The position numbers were made by a program, and so were the translations under genes. A stretch of DNA of 64,000 nucleotides. Source: Cellvibrio polysaccharolyticus. GTDB lineage: Bacteria > Pseudomonadota > Gammaproteobacteria > Pseudomonadales > Cellvibrionaceae. The stretch lies in assembly GCF_015182315.1 (NCBI RefSeq), contig NZ_PRDL01000001.1:248001-312000 (forward strand), given 5' to 3'. Below, piece by piece: positions 50,279 through 58,077 of the stretch; within the stretch, counting starts at the first letter, position 1, and the number at the start of each line of letters is the position of its first letter. The notes beneath the pieces were generated by a model, which was given only the letters and a program-made list of their open reading frames with translations, was not told the DNA's origin and did not search any database.

Positions 50279-51721
50279 CTACCTGGGTTGCATAATCAAC
50301 AAGTGCACCCGATTACGCGTTTCTTCGGAATCGTGGTTATCAAACGGCAGAATAATATCGTCGAGGCCGTCGCCGTTGATGTCCATGATTTTTACGCGAG
50401 AGCCGTCGTTGGGTAGTGCGGTGGCGTAGCGGGTGCCCTGGGTTTCGAAGAGACGGCGTTTGCCGCTCGGAATAACGTGCAAGCGATCTTTGCCTTCGCC
50501 GATGATCAAATTTTTGTGCGGGTCGCCGTCCAGGCTGCCGGCGCCGAATAAGGGCATGTCGAGGCTGGCGCGGCTGATGCTGACTTGTGCGGTGGCTTTG
50601 TGGGTGTGGTCGGGCTTGCTGTTGAAGTTGCGATTTTCGTCCATTAGGTAAAATTGCATTTCAATGGTGGCGTTACCGCTGAGCAGGGCGCGGATTACCG
50701 AGCCAACGCCAAACTGCGCACCCGGTGTGTAAAAATCTTTGCGACCATCGCCATTGATATCGGCAAATACCGGTTCAAACTGCATGCCTTTGGTGCTGAT
50801 GACAGCATCCGCATCGGCGTTGTATTGCAGGGTGGATTCGCCTTTTTTGCCGTAGTGAATGCGGTAGCTGGTATTCACTTCAATGGCATCGTGAAATTCT
50901 TCACGGCGAATAACGATATCCGGTATGCCATCGCCGTCCAGATCCATAATGTCGTGCAGGTGATTAATTTCCAGACCGGCAAAGTTGCGCCCTTCGCCGC
51001 CGCGAATGCGGCTTTCCTGATCCAGTGATAAATGCATGGCCGGTTTTATATTTTCCGGCGTTGTGGCAAATGCTCCCTCAGCTTGTTGCAAGAACACTTG
51101 CAAGCGGCCATCGCGCAGAAATACCAGATCGGTTTTACCATCCTGATTGAAATCTACCGGCCATACGCGGCGCGGGTGAAAACGCGGCGTCTCTTCAAAG
51201 GTTTGTACCTGCACCGGTAATTTCAGCTTGCTGTGTTTGAAGCCTTCGGCGGCGGGCGCATAAACATGCACATGGTGAAAATCCGGAACGACAAACACCG
51301 ATTGTTGTTCATTCAGGTTAACCACAAAATTCAGCTGACGTATGCGGGTCTGGTCCGTCAGCGTGTACAGCGAAGGCGTTTCCAGCAGCGATACAAAACG
51401 GTTGTTAGCGCGATCGTAGCGGCGAATATCTTTGTCTGTCAGGATAACCAGCGCGTCCCCTTCGCTTGTTACCAGGCGGGAAAAAAATTGGGCATTATCC
51501 GGCAGTGTGATGGCGTTTGACGAGAAGTCGTGCAGGTCAATCAGGCTCAGCCAGCGCTCATTGGTGGCATGGCCGGAGACGGCGAGAAATTGATCAAACC
51601 GTTCAACGTCGCCATTGGCCGGGTGATTCAACGGAATATTTTTCAGAATAAAACTGGCGCTGGCCAGCTGGGGAATCAGGCTTGCAAGAACAAGTGCGGT
51701 GGTTGCGATGAATGCTTTCAT
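50279..51721 (-). CDS. Secreted FG-GAP/VCBS repeat protein
   Basis: 480 residues, signal peptide at 1-23. At least four calcium-binding-type repeats: DFNQDGKTDLVFLRDG, DLDGDGIPDIVIRRE, DINGDGRKDFYTPG and DINGDGLDDIILPFD, the FG-GAP signature of seven-bladed beta-propellers. Likely periplasmic or extracellular; such proteins bind ligands or surfaces. No catalytic domain is visible. Stands alone, upstream of nothing on the same strand for over 100 bp. Confidence 0.87.
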   Translation of the reverse strand: MKAFIATTALVLASLIPQLASASFILKNIPLNHPANGDVERFDQFLAVSGHATNERWLSLIDLHDFSSNAITLPDNAQFFSRLVTSEGDALVILTDKDIRRYDRANNRFVSLLETPSLYTLTDQTRIRQLNFVVNLNEQQSVFVVPDFHHVHVYAPAAEGFKHSKLKLPVQVQTFEETPRFHPRRVWPVDFNQDGKTDLVFLRDGRLQVFLQQAEGAFATTPENIKPAMHLSLDQESRIRGGEGRNFAGLEINHLHDIMDLDGDGIPDIVIRREEFHDAIEVNTSYRIHYGKKGESTLQYNADADAVISTKGMQFEPVFADINGDGRKDFYTPGAQFGVGSVIRALLSGNATIEMQFYLMDENRNFNSKPDHTHKATAQVSISRASLDMPLFGAGSLDGDPHKNLIIGEGKDRLHVIPSGKRRLFETQGTRYATALPNDGSRVKIMDINGDGLDDIILPFDNHDSEETRNRVHLLIMQPR

Positions 51722-51831
51722 ACGGGATCATTTCCAACACAGAGAATATCCGAAGAACAACAATCACCTTTTAATAAAAAAGGAAGCTGCAAGAGCTTCC
51801 TTTTTTATACAGCAGAAAAGGTAATGACAGC

Positions 51832-52407
51832 TTATTGCTTGATACCTTCAACATGCAACTTCAATTTTACGCTTTGTGAAGCTGGGCCGAGATCCTGCTT
51901 GATATTGAAGTCTTTCAAACGGATTTCGGTTTCGCCTTCAAAACCTACGCGGTAACCGCCCCATGGGTCTTTACCTTCACCGATTTTGTCCACTTCAATA
52001 GTGACGCTTTTGGTTACGCCGTTCAGTGTCAGGTCGCCGATGATGTCAAACTCTTCGCCATCGTCCTGTACGATTTTGGTACTGACAAATGTTGCAGTGG
52101 GGAATTTGGCTACGTTGAGGAAATCATCACTGCGCAAATGCTTGTCACGCTCGGCGTGGTTGCTGTCTACGCTGTTGGTGTTGATGGTAACGTTGATTTT
52201 GCTTGCGGCTACATCTTTCGGGTCGTAATTGAATTCACCACTGAACTCATTAAAACGGCCGGTCAGCCAGCTGTAACCCAGATGCTGAATTTCAAAATTG
52301 ATGGAAGCGTGTGCGCCTTTGGTATCAATGACGTACTTGTCAGCCATTGCAGGCAAACTGGCAAGGGCAACCGAACCAAGAACCAGACCCAGTAACGTTT
52401 TTTTCAT
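51832..52407 (-). CDS. yceI: YceI family periplasmic protein
   Basis: 191 residues with a signal peptide (1-22, ending AMADKY). YceI lipocalin-like fold: YVIDTKGAHASINFEIQHLGYSWLTGRFNEFSGEFNYDPKD, HAERDKHLRSDDFLNVAKFPTATFVST and GDLTLNGVTKSVTIEVD. YceI proteins bind isoprenoid-type lipids such as polyprenyl chains. I start at 52407, six bases after AGGAG. A fragment of a cytochrome b561 gene lies just upstream on the same strand; in E. coli yceJ (b561) and yceI are adjacent. Confidence 0.93.
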   Translation of the reverse strand: MKKTLLGLVLGSVALASLPAMADKYVIDTKGAHASINFEIQHLGYSWLTGRFNEFSGEFNYDPKDVAASKINVTINTNSVDSNHAERDKHLRSDDFLNVAKFPTATFVSTKIVQDDGEEFDIIGDLTLNGVTKSVTIEVDKIGEGKDPWGGYRVGFEGETEIRLKDFNIKQDLGPASQSVKLKLHVEGIKQ

Positions 52408-52521
52408 GCTCATCTCCTGATGAATTATCGACATCAATGGACATTGTGTCCTGTTTGTAAACATTGCTGTTCATTTCCGAACAGGCTTTGGCATTCTCAC
52501 CCGCTACGGTTATGGGCAGCG

Positions 52522-52629
52522 GGTAATGCAGAAATGCAATGATACCGTGCAGACCTGCGGATTTGACCGCCATCTGCGCCGGGAGTTCATGAATTGAACC
52601 TGCAAGATCAACGCCATTCAGTCGGGCAG
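52522..52629 (-). pseudogene. Fragment of a cytochrome b561 (yceJ-like) gene
   Basis: On the minus strand this reads ARLNGVDLAGSIHE, then about 13 altered residues, then AGLHGIIAFLHY. The intact cytochrome b561 encoded at 54671-55222 has GADGVDLAGSIHE and AGVHGLAALVHH at the same spacing. Only about 36 codons near the end of the protein survive; no upstream membrane helices or start remain. It lies directly upstream of yceI, where an intact yceJ would sit. Confidence 0.7.
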
Positions 52630-52675
52630 CATACCACCGGAAAGATTATTGCTGGCGTTTTTGACAAGCCGTCTA

Positions 52676-52706
52676 TCGCATTGAGATTAGCAGAGACTCA
52701 ATGCGA
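52676..52706. repeat. Perfect 10-bp inverted repeat
   Basis: TCGCATTGAG (52676-52685) and CTCAATGCGA (52697-52706) with an 11-base loop. It lies 30 bp beyond the stop of the MBL-fold gene and upstream of the b561 fragment. No T-run on either strand; it may be a terminator stem, an RNA-stability element or a recombination scar. Confidence 0.55.
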
Positions 52707-52735
52707 CATCCGGTTATATTTGGCGGAAATGACAC

Positions 52736-53929
52736 TCAGGGCTGCGCGGTGGTTTGCGGTTCGGCGGTAGCGGCGAGGTTTTTCGCCAACACCGCTGCCG
52801 GCATCAATTCGCGCCACCAGCTGCTGTTATTAACCGGCATGGCGGCAACCTGTTCGGCCAACCCGCTTAACGACAAGGGCTGACCAAATTGAGGTGCTAA
52901 TAAGGTCACATCGGATTGCAGCGCGGCGCTTGATACCCGCTCCAGCGGGTCGTACCAGGTGTGGAAGGCGAGAGAAAAGGTGCCGTTGTGAATCGGGATC
53001 ATCATCTTGCCTTGCAGATCCTGATGCGCCGTTACGCTTTCTTCCGGCGTCATGTGTACGCTCGGCCAGTCGGCATCGTAGGCGCCGGTTTCAATAAAGG
53101 TAATATCAAACGGGCCGTATTTATTGCCGATGTCCTTGAAGCCGGTAAAGTATCCCGAGTCACCACTGAAATACACAGCGCCTGCCGGTGTTCTAACCAC
53201 CCACGAACCCCACAGGGTATTGTTGCTATCGCCAAGGCCGCGCCCGGAAAAATGTTGCGTTGGCGTAAAGGCAACCAGCGTTTCTCCGGTTTGCCATTCC
53301 TGCCACCAGTCAAAAGTAGTCATTACCGCAGCGTCTATGCCCCAGCGCTGCAGGTCTTTATCGACGCCGAGCGGCACAAAAAACTCGCCGGTTTTGCTGG
53401 CGAGTTTCTGCACGCTGGTTTTGTCCAGATGGTCGTAATGGTTATGGGAAATCAGTACCCGGGCGATGGGCGGTAATTCATCAATGCTGATCGGCGTTTG
53501 GTGAAAACGTTTCGGGCCGAGAAAGGAAAAGGGCGAAGCGCGCTCGGAAAACACCGGATCAAACAACCAGTACTCCCCCAGCACTTTCATCAGCACCGAG
53601 GAATGGCCCAGCTTGATCAGATGGATGTCATCGTTGGTCAAAGCATCCAGTTGCGCGCGCGTAACGGCTTGTACGGGCAAGCTGTGTACGGGAAATTTGT
53701 CGGGCGCCGCTTCGGTAAAAAAGCGTTTGAAAATATGCAGCGTTTTAACAAAGCCGGGCTGCTCAAACTCATGCTCATTCAAAAACTTGCCTTCATGAAA
53801 GCGGCTGGATTGGCTGAGGCTTTCGGTATCGACACTGGCTTTAAGATCGCTGTTCACCACGCTTGCTCCTGCTATCAGTATTGCGAGGCCGGTTAGTGCC
53901 CACATTGAAATTTTGGTTATCCGTCGCAT
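52736..53929 (-). CDS. MBL-fold metallohydrolase (UlaG/NAPE-PLD-like), membrane anchored
   Basis: 397 residues; an N-terminal helix (about 8-26) is a signal anchor. Metal motif ISHNHYDHLD (HxHxDH type), then PLGVDKDLQRWG, FSGRGLGDSNNTLWGSW, YFSGDSGY and IPIHNGTFSLAFHTWYDPLERV, the pattern of the NAPE-phospholipase D/UlaG-like branch. Probably hydrolyses a phosphodiester or lactone; substrate unknown. I start at the ATG at 53929, which has AGGACAGAGCT before it. A TetR gene diverges upstream with twin operators between them. Confidence 0.9.
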   Translation of the reverse strand: MRRITKISMWALTGLAILIAGASVVNSDLKASVDTESLSQSSRFHEGKFLNEHEFEQPGFVKTLHIFKRFFTEAAPDKFPVHSLPVQAVTRAQLDALTNDDIHLIKLGHSSVLMKVLGEYWLFDPVFSERASPFSFLGPKRFHQTPISIDELPPIARVLISHNHYDHLDKTSVQKLASKTGEFFVPLGVDKDLQRWGIDAAVMTTFDWWQEWQTGETLVAFTPTQHFSGRGLGDSNNTLWGSWVVRTPAGAVYFSGDSGYFTGFKDIGNKYGPFDITFIETGAYDADWPSVHMTPEESVTAHQDLQGKMMIPIHNGTFSLAFHTWYDPLERVSSAALQSDVTLLAPQFGQPLSLSGLAEQVAAMPVNNSSWWRELMPAAVLAKNLAATAEPQTTAQP

Positions 53930-53946
53930 AGCTCTGTCCTGAATAT

Positions 53947-54004
53947 AAACTACACCGTGCAGTTTACATATGCTTTGTGAAAAGTAAACTGTGCCGTGCA
54001 GTTT
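53947..54004. promoter_or_regulatory. Twin 19-bp palindromic operators between MBL and TetR genes
   Basis: AAACTACACCGTGCAGTTT (53947-53965) and AAACTGTGCCGTGCAGTTT (53986-54004) are identical except for three bases. Both have AAACT/AGTTT outer arms, and the second extends to AAACTG/CAGTTT. Their centres are 39 bp apart, close to four helical turns. Placement in the divergent intergenic region makes them probable binding sites of the TetR protein, repressing the MBL gene and itself. Confidence 0.75.
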
Positions 54005-54050
54005 TTTCAAGTTAGGGCTAGAATACCCGTTCACATCGCAGGGTGATTCG

Positions 54051-54662
54051 ATGAAACTCACAGATAAAAAACGCTTACAGATTCTCGATGCCGCTGAAAC
54101 GCTGTTTTACAGCCAGGGCGTGGAGCAAACCAGCATGGACCAGCTGGCGTTGGAGGCGAAAGTATCCAAGCGCACCGTGTACAACCACTTCGCCACCAAG
54201 GAATTGTTGTTTCAGGCGATATTGGTGCGGATGTTCGAGCGCTTGTCGCAAAGCCAGATAATCACCTTCGACCCTGCCCGCTCGTTAGACGAACAATTGC
54301 AGAAGATCGCCGAAGATGAAGTGGCAATGCTGGGTTCAGAAGCGTTTTTGCGGATTGCCAAAGTAGCTATTTTGCAGGTGATGCAGCAACCGGAGCTGGC
54401 CAAAAATATCAGCGAATATGCGCCCGGTTGCCAGCGTTATCTGGAGCAGTTTCTACGCGATGCCTGCGCGGCAAAGGAACTGGATATCGCCGATATTACC
54501 TTCGCCACCAAACAATTTATCTATCAGTTCAAGGCGTTCGTATTTTATCCGGCGTTATTCGGCATGATCAGCACCACGGCTGAAGAACGGCAAAAGCTGG
54601 TAAAGGAAACGGTGGCGATGTTTATGGCCCGCTACCGCCACCCGGACAAAGCATCCCGTTAA
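54051..54662 (+). CDS. TetR/AcrR family transcriptional regulator
   Basis: 203 residues. N-terminal helix-turn-helix (about residues 8-55): KRLQILDAAETLFYSQGVEQTSMDQLALEAKVSKRTVYNHFATKELLFQAIL. The C-terminal ligand domain is helical and resembles the AefR-like C-terminal domain (EAFLRIAKVAILQVMQQPELA). I start at 54051 with CAGGGTGATTCG ahead. Divergent from the MBL-fold gene, which it probably represses; the inducer is unknown. Confidence 0.93.
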   Translation: MKLTDKKRLQILDAAETLFYSQGVEQTSMDQLALEAKVSKRTVYNHFATKELLFQAILVRMFERLSQSQIITFDPARSLDEQLQKIAEDEVAMLGSEAFLRIAKVAILQVMQQPELAKNISEYAPGCQRYLEQFLRDACAAKELDIADITFATKQFIYQFKAFVFYPALFGMISTTAEERQKLVKETVAMFMARYRHPDKASR

Positions 54663-54670
54663 AGCCGGTT

Positions 54671-55222
54671 TTACTTTTTAACCGGCTTCAGCATTCTTAC
54701 CAGAGTGCGATCGCGCACCACAAAATGATGCACCAGCGCCGCCAGGCCATGCACGCCAGCCAGCAGCACCATCGCCCAGGCGGCGATTTCATGGATAGAA
54801 CCCGCAAGATCAACACCATCTGCGCCCAGCTGCACCGTTACCGGAAAACTGATCAAACCAAACAGGCTGGCGGCTTTACCGTCGGCAGTAGTAATCAAAT
54901 AACCGGTCGCCACCAGCACCGCAATCAAAATATAAAATACGTATTTGATCAATTGCGCACCCGCCACCGCGAGCGGCTTCTGGCCCGGTAAAACCTCCGG
55001 CTTGGGGTTAACGCCTCGCCACACCACGCGCAGCACCGTAAGCAAAAACAGGATCAGGCCGAGGCTGATATGTAACGACGGTGCCTTGTGGTACATATCG
55101 TCGTAATAACTGAGATCGACCATATAAATACCCAGCCCGAACAGGCCGACAATCAGCAGCGCGCTGACCCAATGCAAAATAATGGAAAGCAGGCCGTAAC
55201 CGACGGCGGAATCCTTGAGCAT
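54671..55222 (-). CDS. Cytochrome b561 (YceJ/YodB-like)
   Basis: Four-helix di-heme b membrane protein, 183 residues, moving electrons between quinols and a periplasmic partner. Candidate heme ligands are H17 (SIILHWVSAL), H51 (PSLHISLG), H144 (GSIHEIAAW) and H158 (AGVHGLAAL). Convergent with the TetR gene (8-bp gap). A truncated second copy exists beside yceI about 2 kb away. Confidence 0.93.
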   Translation of the reverse strand: MLKDSAVGYGLLSIILHWVSALLIVGLFGLGIYMVDLSYYDDMYHKAPSLHISLGLILFLLTVLRVVWRGVNPKPEVLPGQKPLAVAGAQLIKYVFYILIAVLVATGYLITTADGKAASLFGLISFPVTVQLGADGVDLAGSIHEIAAWAMVLLAGVHGLAALVHHFVVRDRTLVRMLKPVKK

Positions 55223-55263
55223 GATGACACTCCGGTATTAATGACATTCACGGTACATTGTGG

Positions 55264-55665
55264 TTATCGGCCAGGCACCGGACGGGTGCGGCCGTTTTCA
55301 TCAATCGCCACGTAGACGAATTCGCCTTCGGTGACTTTGGCGACATGAGAAGAATGCGGGATTCTGATCCAGACTTCAATCAGCAAACGGATGGAGGTGC
55401 GGCCGATATCCACCACCGATGCATAGCAACTGACGGTAGCGCCCACCGGCACAGGACGCAAAAAAGACATGCTGCCCGCCGCTACCGTTGTTACGCGCCC
55501 ACAAGCAATATCCTGCGCATGAATGGCACCGGCGATATCCATCTGCGACATCAGCCAGCCGCCAAAAATATCGCCATAAGGATTGGTATCTGCCGGCATC
55601 GACAGGGTTTGTAGCGTCAGTTCACCGGTGGGGCGCGGGTCATCATCGGGATGTAAAAACGACAT
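55264..55665 (-). CDS. Acyl-CoA thioesterase, YciA-type hotdog
   Basis: 133 residues, single hotdog domain: LTLQTLSMPADTNPYGDIFGGWLMSQMDIAGAIHAQDIACGRVTTVAAGSMSFLRPVPVGATVSCYASVVDIGRTSI is the YciA/BACH pattern, with the catalytic-type Asp in MSQMDIAG. Hydrolyses acyl-CoAs in the cytoplasm. I start at the ATG at 55665, with GAGAG 8 bp upstream; a TTG two codons earlier is possible. Confidence 0.93.
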   Translation of the reverse strand: MSFLHPDDDPRPTGELTLQTLSMPADTNPYGDIFGGWLMSQMDIAGAIHAQDIACGRVTTVAAGSMSFLRPVPVGATVSCYASVVDIGRTSIRLLIEVWIRIPHSSHVAKVTEGEFVYVAIDENGRTRPVPGR

Positions 55666-55900
55666 GGGCAAGACTCTCTATCGAGGTCGAGGAAAGGGGT
55701 TTTTAATCAGTATAGGTGCAGGTGACTGGATCCTCCGGATCAGCACAATATGAGTTTGTTATTAGACCCTGTATTCCAAAACCTGTGATGATTGGCCGGC
55801 TCCGCTTGCGGATGTTCATGCGTTTTTGGAACAAGTGTCCTAATGACAAACGGACAGAGAGGCACTGCTTGTAAAACCCAAACAAAAACCCCCATCCAAA

Positions 55901-55974
55901 CTTTGCACTTTGCACTTTGCACTTTGCACTTTGCACTTTGCACTTTGCACTTTGCACTTTGCACTTTGCACTTT
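55901..55974. repeat. Heptanucleotide tandem repeat (CTTTGCA), 10.6 copies
   Basis: Ten exact copies of CTTTGCA plus a final CTTT, with no interruption. It lies in the 339-bp gap between the thioesterase start and the end of the dctM gene. A reading frame through it on the minus strand gives a KCKVQSA repeat, but it has no credible gene features. Perfect repeats like this are prone to slippage. The rest of the gap shows no gene. Confidence 0.97.
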
Positions 55975-56004
55975 AACGACAGGGCCATGTGGAAAGCCTC
56001 AGCG

Positions 56005-57372
56005 CTATTGAAGGCTCAAACCCGTCACCAACTCCGGCCAGATCGCCAACACCACCAGCAGCAACAATTGCATCACGATAAACGGAAAAACACCGCGATA
56101 AATCGCACCGGTCGGCACACTCGCGGGCGCCACACCGCGCAGGTAAAACAGCGCAAAACCAAACGGCGGCGTCAGGAAAGACGTCTGCAAATTCACCGCG
56201 ATCATAATACCCAGCCAGATAGGATCCACGCCCATCATCATCAACACCGGGGCAACAATCGGCACCACCACAAAGGTGATCTCGATAAAATCGAGGATAA
56301 AACCCAACACAAAAATCATCACCATCACCACCAGCATCGCGGTAAACACCCCGCCTGGCAGTTGCGAAAAGAAAGTATGCACCAGCTCCTCGCCGCCGAA
56401 ACCGCGAAACACCAGTGAAAACAGCGAAGCACCGATCAGGATGGTGAAAATCATCGCGCTCACCCGGGTGGTACTGCGCATCACCTCCAGCAGCCGCGAC
56501 ATAGTCAATTGCCGTTTCCACAACGCCAGCAAGCTGGCACCCAGCGCACCGACACCGGCGGCCTCGGTGGGGGTGGCCGAACCGGTAAGAATGGAGCCCA
56601 GCACCAGCGCAATCAACAGCAACACCGGCAGCAAACTGGCCAGCAGGCGCAGCGGTGCCACCCGTTCTTCGGTAATGGCGGGTGGCACCAGCGAAGGGCG
56701 GAAGCGACCGCAAAAAATCACGTAGGCCAGATAAAAAACCACCAGCATCAAACCCGGGATAATCGCCGCGACGAACAAATCGCCCACGGAAATAGTGCGC
56801 GGGTTGTAAATATGTTGGCTGAGTTGCGCCTGTTGATAGGCGCTGGAAAGCACATCGCCCAGTAACACCAGCGCGATAGACGGCGGGATAATTTGCCCGA
56901 GCGTGCCGGTTGCACACAAAGTACCTGTGGCAAAGGCGGGCGAGTAGCCACGGCGCAGCATAGTCGGCAACGAGATGAGCCCCATGGTCACCACCGTTGC
57001 ACCGACGATGCCGGTGCTTGCGGCCAGTAACGCGCCGACCAGCACCACGGAAATACCCAGCCCGCCGGGCATGCGACCACAGGCCTTGCTCATATTCTCC
57101 AACAGCTCTTCGGCCAGCCGCGATTTTTCGAGCATTACGCCCATAAAAACGAACAGCGGCACCGCTACCAGGGTGTAATTGTTAATGATGCCGTAGAGAC
57201 GACTGGGGAAAGTTTTTAGCAAGTTTGCATCGAAAATGCCGGTAACTATACCGAAACCGGCAAAAATCAGCGCGACACCTGCCAGCGTAAAAGCCACCGG
57301 ATAACCGATCATCAACGCCAGACAGATAACCGCAAACATCCACAGTGGCATCAGCTCAATCAATAAACTCAT
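56005..57372 (-). CDS. TRAP transporter large permease DctM
   Basis: Large membrane subunit (455 residues, about 12 helices) of a tripartite ATP-independent periplasmic transporter, using an ion gradient to import carboxylates. Typical text: MIGYPVAFTLAGVALIFAGFG, VPLFVFMGVMLEKSRLAEELLENM, CATGTLGQIIPPSIALVLLGDVL and ITFVVVPIVAPVLMMMGVDPIWLGIMIAVNLQTSFLTPPFGFALFYLRG. It belongs to the branch that usually pairs with TakP-like receptors. Overlaps dctQ by 4 bp. Confidence 0.95.
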   Translation of the reverse strand: MSLLIELMPLWMFAVICLALMIGYPVAFTLAGVALIFAGFGIVTGIFDANLLKTFPSRLYGIINNYTLVAVPLFVFMGVMLEKSRLAEELLENMSKACGRMPGGLGISVVLVGALLAASTGIVGATVVTMGLISLPTMLRRGYSPAFATGTLCATGTLGQIIPPSIALVLLGDVLSSAYQQAQLSQHIYNPRTISVGDLFVAAIIPGLMLVVFYLAYVIFCGRFRPSLVPPAITEERVAPLRLLASLLPVLLLIALVLGSILTGSATPTEAAGVGALGASLLALWKRQLTMSRLLEVMRSTTRVSAMIFTILIGASLFSLVFRGFGGEELVHTFFSQLPGGVFTAMLVVMVMIFVLGFILDFIEITFVVVPIVAPVLMMMGVDPIWLGIMIAVNLQTSFLTPPFGFALFYLRGVAPASVPTGAIYRGVFPFIVMQLLLLVVLAIWPELVTGLSLQ

Positions 57373-57935
57373 TGTGCTGCCTCACTGTCTGCGGCTTCGT
57401 TAGCGGCATCGGTCATGTTCATCAGGACCAGTGTGTTGCGCAAAATTTCTGCCACCGCTTGCAGGGACAGGTTAACTGCCATGAGGGGAATGAGCGTTTT
57501 CAGCCAGTAAACCATGCTCAGGCCGCCGGAGTCGGTGGAGCCTTCGCGAATGCGCCAGGCACTGCTGACGAATTCGATGCTGATAAAACCGATAAAAATG
57601 CTGACCGGCAGCAACAGCAACAACGCGCCGAGGCTGTTGATCCACGCCCGGGTGCGCGGTGTGAAACGGCGGTAGAGAATGTCTACCCGCACATGAGCGC
57701 CGTATTGCAAGGCGTAAGCGGTGCCGAGCAGAAAAACAGCGGCGTGCATGTAGGTAACGGATTCTTGCAGGGCGATGGAGCCGATATCAAAGCCGCGCCG
57801 CAGAATCACCACAATGCAGGTCGCCAGCACCATCAGTAGCGTCAGCCAGGCAACGGATTTGCCGAGGGTCGCGGTGAGGTTGTCGAGCTGGCGCAGGAGA
57901 AATAACAGTCGCGGCGCGCGCGGGTAATCGGCCAT
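57369..57935 (-). CDS. TRAP transporter small permease DctQ
   Basis: 188 residues, four membrane helices, with the conserved LQESVTYMHAAVFLLGTAYALQYGAHVRVDILYRRFTPRTRAWIN. I start at 57935 (MADYPRAPRL), with GGAG about 11 bp ahead; a longer in-frame reading upstream runs into the M48 peptidase gene and is not credible. No receptor gene is next to it; a TakP-like receptor lies at 42.1-43.2 kb on the opposite strand. Confidence 0.92.
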   Translation of the reverse strand: MADYPRAPRLLFLLRQLDNLTATLGKSVAWLTLLMVLATCIVVILRRGFDIGSIALQESVTYMHAAVFLLGTAYALQYGAHVRVDILYRRFTPRTRAWINSLGALLLLLPVSIFIGFISIEFVSSAWRIREGSTDSGGLSMVYWLKTLIPLMAVNLSLQAVAEILRNTLVLMNMTDAANEAADSEAAQ

Positions 57936-58077
57936 GGTGCCGGCAACTCCGTTATTGTGGTTATGTTGGGTGGCAATGATAGCGCAATTCCGACGGCCGT
58001 TTGTCGGGCGATCGGTGAAGGAAGCGACGAGCGGGAAAGAAAATGGCAACCACCGGAGGGTGGTTGCCAGAAAGGGA

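Noticed and set aside
55703..55988. Minus-strand reading frame through the heptanucleotide repeat (KCKVQSA repeats)
   Set aside because: The open frame is a by-product of the repeat; no ribosome-binding site, no conserved domain, and composition unlike neighbouring genes.
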